Of a stretch of 64,000 nucleotides of DNA, positions 27,574-39,773 are shown one piece after another; positions within the stretch are counted from its first letter, which is position 1; the number at the start of each line of letters is the position of its first letter. The position numbers and the translations under genes were made by a program. The stretch lies in contig CM063106.1 in the NCBI GenBank assembly GCA_031841125.1, forward strand, positions 41,970,001 through 42,034,000, given 5' to 3'. The stretch is from Acanthococcus lagerstroemiae (lineage: Eukaryota > Arthropoda > Insecta > Hemiptera > Eriococcidae). A model generated the notes under the pieces. That model did not search any database, had not been told where the DNA came from, and saw only the letters and a program-made list of their open reading frames with translations.

Positions 27574-28546
27574 TATGAAAATGAAAGCTTGTTTCATACT
27601 TAAAGTAATATTACCATTAAGTGGTGTAACTTATGATTAATTTATGATTTTTAATGATTCTTCAAGGGGGGGGGGGAGGCTGAATTACCAATACTGATTT
27701 CCTGTTCTCTTTATGAAGAGTTTGGGTATTCTTTATCTACATACCATTTTTTTTAAATCCGAAATTCAAAAAATGTTATTACCTTTTGAACTGATCGTTT
27801 TTTTGAACATTTTTTGTACTTACGTGTATTAGAGTGTACAGATAATAATAAACTAACAAAGGAAATATAACTGTCAAATTTACCTTTTCAACGATGTATC
27901 ATATGTTCCAGATAGCAAAAATTGGTGTTAAAACTAAATGAAAAATTCAAACTGTGGAAACAATTTTTTTCGAGGCTTATCACGTTACTTGTTTTTATTT
28001 TTTAAGAAGGTCGCACAGTTTGTGTTTTGATTTTCTCAATATCAATCAACTTTTTCAATACACCTTTGTTTATGAGACAAAAAGAATCGGTAATCGCTCA
28101 CTGCTTATAGAAAACTACTGATCACAAGTGACCCAATTTAGCGGCAATTACAATAGAATTCATTTTTTTTTTTTTTTTTTTTTTTTTTGAATAAGGACAA
28201 AAAATGAAAAACTAAAATTAATATAATACCGAAATAAATTTGAAGAACAATATCAAATACCAAAACACAAAAAGAGATAATTTTAAAAAAACTATGAATA
28301 CCATTTACCATTTCCGAATACTTACCAATTATAAAATCAATACCGACTGAAATATACCGAAGAGGAATCAGTTAAAAATTGTAAGGGTTTTTACCAATAC
28401 CAAAAGTAATTTTTGATACACTATTGAAGCCTGCTATAAAGAGACGAGTTTTATATTTATTGTTGTTTTTTTATGTCATTATAAAATCACTCGTAAATTA
28501 AGTCCATATTTCAAGATCTCAAACAATATAAATTCCTCTGGCACGT
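27574..28546. other. AT-rich stretch with a long T run
   Basis: A T run of nearly 30 lies at about 28162-28188. Iterated ATACC/AATACCGA strings lie around 28225-28420. No gene. Confidence 0.4.
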
Positions 28547-28870
28547 TATATGAATGCCGGAACTGCAAAGGGTGCTAAGTGCCATTTTTGTCAAAATGCG
28601 TTTTTTTTTTGGTGCAAAAGGTGCTATGTCCACTTGCCAATCCACACAACATTTCCGTGTTACCTATACCAACTCCAAGTATTTCAATTTTAGCCTCAAA
28701 GATAGCGCTTGGTGTACGTCCATAATTTTTAAATATTCAAGAGGTGCTGTGCCATTCCGGTGCTGTCTGACGTAGCGTTGGTGAAACACGCGTTGCAAAC
28801 TTGTTTTTCGCTCCCCTGTAAAATTTTGTTTTTGACACTTAGCACCCTTTGCAGTTCCGGCATTCATATA
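28547..28870. mobile_element. 324-bp MITE with about 35-bp inverted repeats
   Basis: The left end TATATGAATGCCGGAACTGC... (28547 on) is complementary to the right end finishing GCATTCATATA at 28870, through AAGGGTGCTAAGTG. TA on each side would fit a TA target-site duplication. The frames inside are not genes. Confidence 0.85.
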
Positions 28871-29224
28871 TGAATTCATTATAGAATGAACCACGGAGTT
28901 CAAAAACGTCACTCTTTTGCATCATAGATTACACTGATTCACAAAAATCTCATTTCTGAAACATTAAACTTGAATAAACATAATTTTCGCTGTCTAACAT
29001 TTTCGAACTTTCGCTGCATGAGTTCAAGAAAGAGAAAAAAAATCCATTGGCTTCTGCTGCTTCGAATATTTATCGGCTTTTGATTGCTTATTGCTTTCGA
29101 AGAAGCTGGCTAACGGCTAGCATAAAAAGCCGATCAAAGACGGCTGCTGCTGCTAAGCCGTTCGCCGGCTTCGGCTTATCACCCCTGCATAGGCGTTATC
29201 TACTGAAATGAAATTATCGATGGT
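28871..29224. other. Spacer with an iterated-motif element end
   Basis: The 29040-29195 part repeats short AAGCCGATC/GGCTTCGGC-type strings and ends CTTATCACCCCTG. The reverse complement CAGGGGTGATAAG matches the terminus of the element at 39257-39663. I could not see the other end. Confidence 0.45.
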
Positions 29225-30477
29225 GACATGCACAAAATGCCTAAGTGACATTTTGGTCGAAAATGAGTTTTTTCATTTCGTTTATTTATTTTATTTTAAA
29301 GTGGTGCGGGCAACAGTCTTATGACCAATTATAGCCCGCACCACTCTGCAATAATATGAGTTTACAAAAAAATAAAAAAGAACAAAACTAAACAAAAACT
29401 GAAGAAAAAAAAACAAAAACAAACTGTTACATGATTGAAAATTATAATTAAAATTAACTAAAAATAAAAAAAAATAAAAATAAAATAAATAAAAAACTTT
29501 TACACTGACACCCACACGCCCACATCGACACACCTATATGCTCAACCCTCCCCTCATGTACTCAAACCGGCCGCCCCCAAGACGTCATGCCAAACGAGGT
29601 CGTACCCACGCCAGTACAACTCCAGCAACAGAACCATGACACATACCAGAACGTTACAATCGTGTTGTCAGTATACCCCTACATGCCAACCGAAAGTCAC
29701 GCCCGGACTGTGAAAGAATGTCCAACGCACTTCCCTGACTCCTCTTCTCCAGTTTATTATAAAGTATACAAGCCCTGGTTAAGAAGGAGTGTTTCAGTGG
29801 GCCCCTCTGGCGATCATATACGTAGAAGGTTTCTATTAGCCTTGTATTTGATCGAGTTAGATATAAAAACAAGGAGGAAAGCAGGCAGCTTATCAGCCTG
29901 CATTGATAACAGAACAAAATAGTTCACCATTTCACCCTCAGGCGGCGGTACTCAAATGTGTTAAGTGCATTGAAAACTCATTGAAAACTCAAAACGTCGT
30001 GCACAGATGTTGTAATTTGATGGATAAGGTTTTACATGGCACTTGATACATTTATCTTGGCAAATAAGTGTATAACTATACAAAAATTTTCATGTGATAA
30101 ACCTTACCCGGTGTTCGTCTACATAGAATAACATTCAAGTTTTTCTTATAAAATGTATTAAGTACAATTTTCATCATGCCAAATGATCTAAATGCGCTCG
30201 AAATTCTAGACATATGTATCATGTGAAATAATTATTCGCGTCAATTGTATCAAGTGCGTCGTAATTTTACGGAAGGGCTATAGAGTGCCATCAATGCAAG
30301 TTTAAACTTTTTTCCTCTTTACTGGCACATACTGAAGGGTCAGCAAGTCTTATTCCTCCTATTTTAGGAGTCACATGAATAAAATGGAGTACAGGACAGT
30401 GAGCACAAGTTGGTTAAATTTTCAAATAGCTCTCCTAAAAAATTAGTAAAATGTCACTTAGGCATTTTGTGCATGTC
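29225..30477. mobile_element. MITE with 30-bp perfect inverted repeats, carrying a LINE fragment
   Basis: The left arm GACATGCACAAAATGCCTAA... (29225-29254) is repeated as a perfect reverse complement at 30448-30477. Between them lies a minus-strand LINE 3' end (29290-29920) and about 500 bp of other non-coding DNA. The LINE is most simply explained as a later insertion. The target-site duplication of the outer element is unclear. Confidence 0.75.
29290..29920 (-). pseudogene. LINE 3' end with RT C-terminal tail and terminal hairpin
   Basis: The minus-strand frame 29654-29917 encodes GPLKHSFLTRACILYNKLEK..., the type of C-terminal tail seen after the RT in jockey/CR1-like LINEs. It is followed by a GC-richer stretch, then U-rich sequence, then a stem-loop (GTGGTGCGGG at 29301-29310 pairs with CCCGCACCAC at 29335-29344), then an AAATA-type tail. 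The same order is seen at 22100-23090. Confidence 0.6.
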
Positions 30478-32600
30478 ATCATCCTTATGGTCTCGTGCAC
30501 AAAAATGCTCTCCTGAGAAATTTTCATTTTATAACTTACCACATTTGTGCGTGAAACCATTGATTTTGTAATTTTTAATAATTTAATAATTTTTGGTCAA
30601 GTCGCAGTGTTTGTTCTGGCCGCATACGACTTCAGACAGATATATCTTGAAATAAGGATTACAGAATTTCTTCCATTCAACAGTGTATACTTTTTTGAAA
30701 TTTCGGTTGTTGTAATCATTCGATTATAATGATCAAAATACCTAGGCCACGATGCGATCACATTAAGCGGTGTGTATGAACACTTGGTTCTGAAATTCGT
30801 ATCTTAATTATCCCAAATATCACCTCATTATTAGGCTTAACATTGAATATCTGCGTTTTGGTTCCATTCGTTAGTGCAGTCAGTGATTATCATTTTAAAT
30901 CTGTTCATCAAAATCGATTCCTGGCAACTGGATAAAGCTGCGGTCATGATGTATGCTGTAAAGTGTAAAAAGTTTTAATGTGCGGCAGCTTCACTAATTA
31001 TAAATTTTGCTCTGCTTATTAAGAAAATGCCAAGCAACTACACTTGAAATTACATCAAAAGGCAGATAAACCTGACCGGTCAGTATTTCCGGTATAATTA
31101 GTCGAGTGTAAGAGATTTGAATATTTTGGTTATTTTGTAGCCATGTTATTACGAGTAATTCTAACCCGAGGTGACCTAAATACTAATTAATAGATTAACG
31201 AATTTATATCATATCTCGATCGTGCGTCGTAGATTTGTATTCTGAACTTTTTTTTTTTTTTTTTTTACTAATTATTGCGATAGGAGAATAAAAATCGTTA
31301 ATCTAAGTTGCCTTTATCGAAACTCGGGGGTTCCTAAAATTATTATACCGAAGAAAGTCAACCAATCAGTGGCGAAGCCATCTTGGTGGGAGGCACTCAA
31401 AATATCGTCGAAGTTCTGAAAAAACCTGCTATGTGTTGAAAAGCAACATTTTCAGATGCTAAATGCGGATGAATAACATACAAGAGACCACGTATATTTT
31501 GAGTGATGGAAAACTGTTCTAGACGCTGATAATATTTAGTTAAATTATTTCTCATTATACCAGTCAACGGAAGAGTTTTAAACGAAAAAATTTGTATCAA
31601 AATCGAAAAATTGATAAGAATACATATAGGTAGCAGTTTTCTTCAGGCTACCGAGGATATGTAAGAATGGTTATAGTATTATCCAGAGCCGAATTTAGAG
31701 AAGTTCCTACAGAACCCTCACCAAATGAAAAATATATTTAAAAAATTTAAATAAAAATACAAATTAGGTACTTGCCAATCGTCAATCAGTTAGGTACCCA
31801 TTTATGCACGTATACACAAAAAATGCTGACTATAAAAACACATACCCTTCTGGAAAATTACAAATCCTAAAAAATTACTATTAGGTACCATCATCATCTT
31901 CTAATCAAATTATTACAAAATCATGTTGTAAAAGTATGTTATAGTTACATATTATTCTAACTTTGTCGTTTTGAGTTCTTTTTCTGCGGGGGGGGGGGGG
32001 GGTCTCATCATGCTTGGCCCCAAGGCTCAAATTTACTAAATCAGGTCCGGGTTGTATCAGCCACCTCTTCCTGCGGATCATCTTGCCCCTATAAAGAGAA
32101 TTGAACCCGAATAGATTTTAGACTTTTGAACAAATTGTACTGCTGATTTTTTTCTTATTAACATTGAAAATGAAAATAATGCTTTTGAGGTATCATGTAA
32201 AAAATTCTTTCAGATACTGAATTCTTCATTGGACAACGATTTATGGACAACCTAATTGACAATGAGGCCAACTGTGAGTGCATTTATGAACATCACTCAG
32301 TAATCACACTAATGATCACACACACACACTATCTTAAAATATGATGAGATGTTGAACACTCACAAAAAAATGTGACAGGCCAAAAGTCTCAAAACGGTAG
32401 TGGTTTGTGATATGTTGTGTGAGTGCTCTCCAGATTGTCATTCTGGAATTTACAGGATTCATCACAATATCGTATAATTTTTTGCCTCACCGCAGGAGCT
32501 CAAAACTATCAAAAGTCAATGTTCAATATTCATATCAAAATCTTTTAGATTCTTTGAACTTTCCAAGGGTTTTCCGAATTTATTCAGGACTCCCTAATTC
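30478..32600. other. Non-coding stretch with one possible hAT end
   Basis: CAGTGGCGAAGCCATCTTGG at 31367 looks like a hAT MITE left end, but I found no matching right end. T and G runs lie near 31240 and 31988. No gene. Confidence 0.4.
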
Positions 32601-32619
32601 GTTTGTCTCTCAGTGATTT

Positions 32620-32940
32620 ACTGGCTTGATTATGGCTCTTCGAGTGATAAGATATTTTATGACTCTTACAGCTATCTAACACATTTTAGCTTTCATTCAA
32701 GACTCTTCCATGCTTGCTTAAGACTTTTTGAGACTCTTATTTTGACCTTTCACGACTCCTCAAGACCATGTTTAGACCAATAAAAATTCTTCCATGCTTG
32801 CTTAAAACACAAGTAAAATGCTCTTTAAAATTTTTCAACCTTTCTTAATGTTGGCTAAGACCCTCCAAGACTCATTCGAGAGTATTTGTGACTTCTAGAC
32901 TTGCTGAGAATTCTGTTAGATTGTTCCAGACAGGCTAGCG
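32620..32940. repeat. Decayed array of AAGACTC-type repeats, part 1
   Basis: Many imperfect copies of strings such as CAAGACTCTTCCATGCTTGC and AGACTCTT, with no fixed frame. A 65-70 bp piece at 32866-32932 recurs at about 33837-33905. Confidence 0.55.
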
Positions 32941-33584
32941 ATGGCATTTTACGTGTAGAATTCAGTATTCTACTTTCTACATGTACAATATGTAGAAACT
33001 GTAAAATATGTAGAAAATGTATAATATAATTATGTAAAATATAAGTACTGCTTGGAAAATAATGGCACACTCTGCAAGAAAATCGGGAAATTTTCATTAA
33101 TTAGGCCCACACCAAAATTATCTTATCAGAGTTCGTAGACCCGGCGAACTTAGAAAGAAAAAAAAACTGTACTTCTGAGGTGAAATCTCATCTATGCTCT
33201 CAGGAATCAGGATTCAGGACGCGAAACGCGAATTTTGAAACAAAACCAACTATGCGAAAATTGTCCTTTCTGGATATTCTGGATTTTTCACGATGGATTC
33301 CTGTGACGCTGCCAGTCACCTGCTCACTTCACTCCCGTTTTTACTAATCATAATCAGCAATAATCAATATTTTCAACTAAAGAGATATCTTTGTTTTCTA
33401 CAATTACAAATAAAATATTCTACATATTCTACGTCCAATTTAAGATATTCTTCATCACATAGAATATATATGTAGAATTTACGTGTATATTTCAATTTAT
33501 GTTCTACGTGCTAGTATCTCTGTTAGCTGGTTTAAAATTTAGCAATTTCTGAAGTGCTTGCCTCCAGTCGCTAGACTTGTTCGT

Positions 33585-33832
33585 TTCAAATCAGGAAGAA
33601 AACAGGGCCGACAAAAAACTAGATGAAAAGATGGTGTCGAAAACCCTTTGAGCATTAGATTATTCCGTAGAGTGGCTGATGATAAGCTAGAATGGACAAG
33701 GCTGAGGGAGGCTTATGTCGAATTTTTATGGGCCTAATGTAATAAGTTTTAAATCAATGTACAAGTACATATTGCATAAATTGTAAACAGCAAATTACAT
33801 TAATAAAGCGTTTTGATTGATTGATTAATTGA
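33585..33832 (+). mobile_element. RTE-type 3' end fragment with TTGA tail
   Basis: Encodes the C-terminal pattern ...KDGVENPLSIRLFRRVADDKLEWTRLREAY, common to RTE-type endonuclease/RT proteins. A stop, a short untranslated region and a TTGATTGATTGATTAATT tail follow. It is strongly 5'-truncated and lies between two parts of the AAGACTC array. Confidence 0.75.
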
Positions 33833-34140
33833 AAACCCTCCAAGACTCATTCAAGAGTATTTGTGACTTGTAGACTTGCTGAATATTCTGTTGGATTGTT
33901 TCAGACTTGATGAAGACGCCAGAAGTCTTGTTTTCATTCTTAAAAGCACTCAGAATTTTTAAGACTCGTTTAAAATCCGTGAAAACATGTTTAAGACTAT
34001 GTAAGACTTTTCCAGACCTGTTTAAAATGAAGACTCTTTAAGAATTTTTCATAAGACTCTCAAGATTCTTTCACACCTGCTTAAGATTCCTTGAAACTCT
34101 TTAAAAGACTCTTGCACTCGTTCGAGATTCTGTGAGACGT
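33833..34140. repeat. Decayed array of AAGACTC-type repeats, part 2
   Basis: Continues the array at 32620-32940, with iterated strings AAGACTC, TTTAAGACT and TCTTTAAGA. The first 70 bp nearly duplicate 32866-32932. Confidence 0.55.
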
Positions 34141-34224
34141 CATTTGTAAGCGTTTTTGATTTCAGTATTTTTCTCGGAGAGGGGAATCTGCCTAATTATC
34201 TCCCACGTGTATCAGTACTTGAAG

Positions 34225-34399
34225 CAAGGGCGTAGATAACTCCGTCATAAGGGGGAGGGGGTCTAAAATTTTTTTTCTCAGTCCTGCCTAACTTTTTACA
34301 CCCTCCCCCATGATTTGCCTCACCTAACTCCTAAAAACCCCTATTTGTTTTGCTAAGAAGCGAGGTTCAGACCCCCGGACCCCCTTCTCTACGCTCCTT
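34225..34399. mobile_element. 175-bp hAT-type MITE
   Basis: The left end is CAAGGGCGTAGATAAC and the right end reverse complement is AAGGAGCGTAGAGAAGG. Flanks ACTTGAAG (34217-34224) and ACTTTAAG (34400-34407) match at 7 of 8 positions. G- and C-runs lie inside the ends. Confidence 0.7.
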
Positions 34400-34407
34400 A
34401 CTTTAAG

Positions 34408-37301
34408 TCCACGGAAGACAGTATACAGAAGCACATATTCGCAATTCCACATTAGATATTAATGTATATGACGGTGAAAAATTCGTACACTGAAAGAAAA
34501 TTGTGAAAAAAATTATTAGAAATTTTCGTAACTCTATGAGGTTTAGCAATTCACGTACTCTTCAACAAATTATTGTAATATTTACGAAATTTTAGTAAAA
34601 ATTACTGTAACTGTATTAAAATTTAGTAGAATTGCATTAACTTTCATCCAATACATTTTTAATTGCGTGGAGAAGGGTAAAACACTTCTGAACTCCTCAC
34701 ACACACACACACTACCTTCAAACATGGATAACGATGGTACTAGTTAGATTCAGGGGCATTGGCGAAAGGGCCAAATAGGTTCTCGCTACCCCGTTCGGTA
34801 TTCCGTGTTGCACAGATGCACACTAGATAAGATATGCAATAAGGATGAGAAACGACTTTCTTACACATTTTTCTTAATTATTTCACAGACTGTTTGCCTA
34901 TTACGTTTTTGAGCAACTGTTTATTTCCTTAACTCCAAAAAAGATTTCCCGCTGCTTCTTGTTCACGAGATTCCTGCTTTTAATATTCTTTATCAAAATT
35001 ATTTTGTGACCTTCTGTTAAGAAATGCAAGTGGCACAGTCCCCATTCGATGTTTTTATTTAACAATATTCAAAATAACTCTGGTTTTAAGGGGCATAATA
35101 TTATATAGTGGAATAAATAGGAATTTCTTTTAGGGAAGGATATTTAAAACCGGTAAAATAATGGTGGATCTGTAAGATTTCTAAAACTTTGACTTGCGAT
35201 AAGTAAACCATAAAAATGAATAAACAACAAAAGGTCTTGGGTTAAAAAGAAAGTTGCGGTCTAAATTATTAGTTAATTAGCTCTGAAGTTTGAAATTCTA
35301 TTTTTCCCTCTTACTCGGTGGACTGGAAGGTCTAAAAGATAGATTTGTTTTCGAGCGAAAGAGCATACAGCAGGGGTCTCCAACCTACGACCTGGGGAGC
35401 CAAATACGGCCCACAAACGAATTTTAAGCGGCCTGCGGGAAAACTGTTAGGTAATAAAATATTTGGAATTTTGAAAATGTATTCCTGATTTAAAAATTTC
35501 AACGTCAGTTACAGGTGAAATACTCGTCTACTTTTCGCCCTTTCTGTTTTCTAACCCCTTTTATTTAGCGTCAAATCCAAATCAGCTGTTGACCGGCAAC
35601 GGTGATTTTTTTTTTCAGCCAGCAATATTCCATATCCCCCAAACCCCCGGAATATTGCCGCCCCGGCGTAGAAACCGCAAGCTATGCCTGATGACAAACT
35701 TGAGAAACCATCACAGTAGCCAGTGCTCTCCAAAATGTGTATGGGTTTGAAGATTCTGAATCATTAGGTTTACACTGATACGTTCGTAGATTCGAATTCA
35801 ATAATCCTGAACGTCGTAAACGTACCATGTAATTTTCGGTATCTTTCAATTTTTTCATGATGATATGATTGATACGCTACATCACGGTACGATGGTTTAA
35901 CAAACAAAAACTGACAGGAATTCGAACACTTCGGGGTGAGGAGAGGAAACGCAACACGGACTTACTTATTTTTTCTTTCTTTCTTTTTTTTTCTTTTTTT
36001 TTTTTTAAGAAAAGAATGAAGGGTTATATTCTAGCTAATAATACATTTCATCTATGTTAATGACTAAAATATGCTTAGTCGATGAGCAAAGAACAACAAA
36101 AAAAAGAGTCTTTTGTTTCAACCGCTATTTATTGAGGCATAGTTCAAAAAAAGTTTAAATTTGTTAGGTACGTATCGTGCCTTGAAATTTTCATGTATCG
36201 AAAACATTCTCACTTAAAGGGGAGGGAGGGTGCATAAAAACATGCTTATTTTTTAGCAGACCTGGCAATTGGTCATTTTTCTTGGCGGAATATATATAAA
36301 ATGAAATATTCATCAGAAATTTGTTCCATCCCCTATTTCAGTCAACAAATTCAATATTTCATACTTGGGAGGGTGATATTAACTTGATTTGGTATAGATC
36401 AGCAGCACCAGTTCTGTCGCGTAATTTGTTTTATGGAGGGGGGGGGGGACTTGGAGTCCAGTATGAACAAAAGGCCAATTTTTACTTCCAAATATCAGTT
36501 AAAAGAAGCGCTTCAGTTTAATTTTTGCTTTTGAATTTGGAAGATAAAATCTTCCCAGGGACAATACCTCCCACGTCCCCCCCTTCTGATACTACCGGCC
36601 TCATCAACACAGAATCGAAATAGGAGTCTATGTGGTCATCACTGATATCAAATCCATCATTAAATTTTACGTCTAGATCCAGTTGGTGCCAGGAAATCCA
36701 AGTTTTCATTCCAACAAAATCGAAATTATTTTCACGCGCATCGTTTAAAAGCTCTTGTTTCCAACAATGTTCAATTCTGTATTAAAAAAACTAGCATTTT
36801 TTTTCTTCTTTTGCTCGGCCGTACGCTCTGAGGTAGAGGGTGTCCAGTGGCGTGTATTCCAGGCAAGCGAGGTAGGCGCCGCGCCGCTTACCCTGAAAAT
36901 TCCCGAGAAAATATGTTTTCATATACAAAATCAACTTCAACTTGTAACAAATAAAAGATAATGAAACATTGGGCAAAACAGCGACTGTACTGACGCTTAC
37001 GACCAGCCCCATAGAGATAAAAAGAGGGCCTGGGGGAATTTCCACGGACCCCCTCCTTCCAGTTCATTCTTGTCTTTTGTCAGATGAGAAAAAATTATAA
37101 AATACGGGACAAAGAGGTTTCTTTCATGGTGTAAGGAGTGATTACTGATTTGATGTACAGTATGATGTAGTGATGTAGCCGTAAGCGTTGAAATTCAATT
37201 CCTTTAAAAGTCCGAGCACGGGGTATTTCCCCCTTTCCCCCCTCTCTCTCTCGACAAGTTGCTGATTACGCTTACGCTTGAGTATAGAATAAATTCACGG
37301 G
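34408..37301. other. Non-coding stretch with isolated hAT ends
   Basis: CAGGGGTCTCCAACCTACGA at 35371 and CAGTGGCGTGTATTCCAGGC at 36845 look like hAT left ends, but neither has a visible partner. Several G, C and T homopolymers are present. No gene. Confidence 0.45.
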
Positions 37302-37713
37302 CAGGGTGACTAGATTCTGGTTGAAGTCGCCATTTTCAACATACAGTGACGCCCAAGGTGGCCCAAAATTTTCCCTCGCCGCTTTATCTAATTTAAATTA
37401 TCAGCTGTCGCGTATCGCAGGAAATCAGTGCTGCCACATGTCAATATACAGTAGAAAGTGTTACCATAAAGCGTGCTTGATGTCATGTTTGTATTTATTT
37501 ACCACGAAAATGAGTAACACTGTCAACATTTCAAAAGTGAAGTTCGAACAGAAGAAAGGAAAATTTTGGGGGGAAAATATAATTTATTTTGTGTATGTGC
37601 GCCAAGAAAAAAGTTGCCCAATTTGGCGACTAGTCGCCTAAGTAAGTTTTTCGTTACAAACAGGTCTCCAAAGTCGCCCCATTAGCAATTTATCGTACAA
37701 TCTGGTAACCCTG
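37302..37713. mobile_element. 412-bp hAT-type MITE with 8-bp target-site duplication
   Basis: The left end is CAGGGTGACTAGATTCTGG and the right end reverse complement is CAGGGTTACCAGATTGTACG. Flanks TTCACGGG (37294-37301) and TTCACTGG (37714-37721) match at 7 of 8. The 111-codon frame at 37306-37641 lies inside it and is not a gene. Confidence 0.8.
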
Positions 37714-38022
37714 TTCACTGGAGATGTATACTGTTCTGTGTTTGGCAATCCTCATACATGTATATTCGTATAGGCCAGCGAGGTATGCGTCGGATGTAAC
37801 GCTTGTTTTCCATACTGCATGTATTGCACGACTTACGCTCTGCCTCCCTGTTAATTACCAACACAAAAACACACTAGCATGTTCAACGCGCCGAAACCTG
37901 TGTGTTTGGTTGCGTTCTGGAAGCGCTTGAGTCAGGCTTGCCTCGGCTTGGCTACACAAGAACGTCGAAGTTGACAAAGAAACGTGATTATGTCCTTCTA
38001 CTAATCAAGGCGTTATGTTTGA

Positions 38023-38301
38023 ATGCTCCGTGTTTTTTTTGCCCAAAAAATACGTATTCGAGATCTTATTGAAAAACCATTTTCGCGACTTATTCTTAAC
38101 GAACAATTAGAAATGATTAATGGTGGGAAGCCTAAACCAGAATTACTATTTTTTAAAACTGAGCAAAAGAGAGGTGGTTCGAGTTCTACTAGACATTGCC
38201 ACATAACGCAATATGAAAACATTTTGTGGTTAACCGGTTGTGAAGATGATGGAAAACTATTTTGTTGGCCATTTTCTAAGCTACCCCCCTCCCCCTTGTA
38301 A
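38023..38301 (+). pseudogene. hAT (ZMYM1-like) transposase N-terminal fragment
   Basis: A short open frame contains GGKPKPELLFFKTEQKRGG and CHITQYENILWLTGCEDDGKLFCWPFS. This resembles the TTF-type zinc-finger region of ZMYM1/52-kDa-repressor-like hAT proteins, where a W-L-x-G-C block precedes K-L-F-C-W-P-C. The second Cys of that block is Phe here, and the frame ends soon after. It is a fragment; the catalytic region is absent. Confidence 0.55.
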
Positions 38302-38356
38302 GAATTTTTCACTCAACAGTTTGGAAAACTCACAATTTCAATCAGACAGAGATGAG

Positions 38357-38555
38357 AAAATCCAACCAGTCAATAGGTTTTTTTTTTTTTTTTGCTTTGA
38401 TACTTGGGAATTGAGTTGCAAAGGTGGAAAAATCCAACAAGTCAAAGGTTTTTCTGCTGTGATGTTTGGGAATTTTGAGTTGAGTCAGTTGGAAAAATCC
38501 AACAAGTCAAAAGGGTTTTTTCGCTTTGATACTTGGTAATTTTGAGTTAGTCAGT
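38357..38555 (+). repeat. Three-copy tandem repeat, about 65-75 bp period
   Basis: Each copy contains AAAAATCCAACMAGTCAAWRG, then a T run, GCTTTGATACTTGG (or similar), GAATTTTGAGTT and GTCAGTTG. The copies have diverged. Confidence 0.75.
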
Positions 38556-39256
38556 TGAGACTTTCACAATTTGTGCCCCCCCCCCCTCAAAGAAAAACTC
38601 TTCGGTGGTACATCCCTGTGTCTATTATTCATAACAGAAAAGAATAAATGCATATGGAATGGCCCTACCCAGGGATACGACAATTTGAGTAATTTCATCA
38701 ATGCCGTTTTATAGTAGCATGTTTTTATACTTTCATTCTAATTTTTACTTCACCTCTACACTTATCGCTTGCCTCCTATGAAAAATCACTGCATGTCACT
38801 GTTTGCCGTATTCTTTAGAAACCACTGTTTATTTTCACGCTCGTTATCGTCTACAAAACGATGAGGTTTGTCCTCGGTAAATATTGGCAGTGGTCCTCAC
38901 AAGCCTCAGTATATAGGGGCTTGCTTCAGGTCACCGTCTGTGTCACAGGCATCATAAAACAGCTGATTTAAATAATTTCTAACCATAGATGGTACTCAAT
39001 AATTTTTGCCGGACTAGGCTACAATGAGCCCGGTTCTTATTTTTCAACTTACTATTTTTACACCTCACACCCGCGATACATTTAAAATTTCAGCCCAATC
39101 GATGAATATTAACCCGACCCCCCAAGCTTTAGAGGTTTTAAGCGTTAATAACGCGTCTTGTCGGGTAAGTAAGCGTTATATAGCTCTGTGGACTAAGGAT
39201 AATAGTATGTGAATTCAATCCAGATTAGATTTGTGTTGAGTAGTCTGTACAGAGAA
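38556..39256. other. Non-coding stretch
   Basis: The right end of a hAT-like element (ACATCCCTG) may lie near 38615. No gene. Confidence 0.35.
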
Positions 39257-39663
39257 CAGGGATGATAAGTCAGCCATAAGCTATAAGATTTAAGCTATAA
39301 GCTGAAGGTTTTTGGGCAATTAAGTCAGCTTATAAGTTTAAGCCAAATGTACTGTAAGCTATATGCATTAAGCATAAGCCATATTTTTCGGCTGATTTAC
39401 GATATTTTTTCATTTTCCAACATCAGAGAACAATTTTAATATTTTGTTTTCCCGTAGTTTCCAATTTCCATTTTTTTTTCTGTTTGTTTCTCAAATCCGA
39501 GGGAAAAAATATTTCGAGAAGAGTCGAGATTGAAGACATAAGTTTAAGCTATAAGCCATAAGCTTGAGCCAATCACCTCAAAAGATATAAGCATCAGCCA
39601 TATATTCAAGATCGTAAGCAAAAGCCATAAGTCTAAGCTTTATTGATTGGCTTATCACCCCTG
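39257..39663. mobile_element. 407-bp element with iterated AAGCTATAAGCC motif
   Basis: The left end is CAGGGATGATAAGTCAGCC and the right end reverse complement is CAGGGGTGATAAGCCAATC. Inside both ends the motif (A)TAAGCTATAAGCC is repeated many times with variation, while the middle is unrelated. The target-site duplication is not clear. Confidence 0.7.
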
Positions 39664-39773
39664 TTTAAGAAGGTTGAACAGCATTTTGAGGATTCTTGAT
39701 GAATCTCAATAAAACCTTAACATGCCTTGATAAGTCTGAATAGATTCCTGCGAAATTTAATGTCTCACTTGGT

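Noticed and set aside
29587..29922. 111-codon plus-strand frame as a gene
   Set aside because: It is the shadow of the minus-strand LINE tail, which has the recognisable pattern.
36518..36709. Acidic minus-strand frame as a gene
   Set aside because: Short, with no motif and no neighbouring exons; composition is compatible with chance.
37306..37641. 111-codon open frame as a gene
   Set aside because: It lies inside a MITE with inverted ends and flanking duplications and has no motif.
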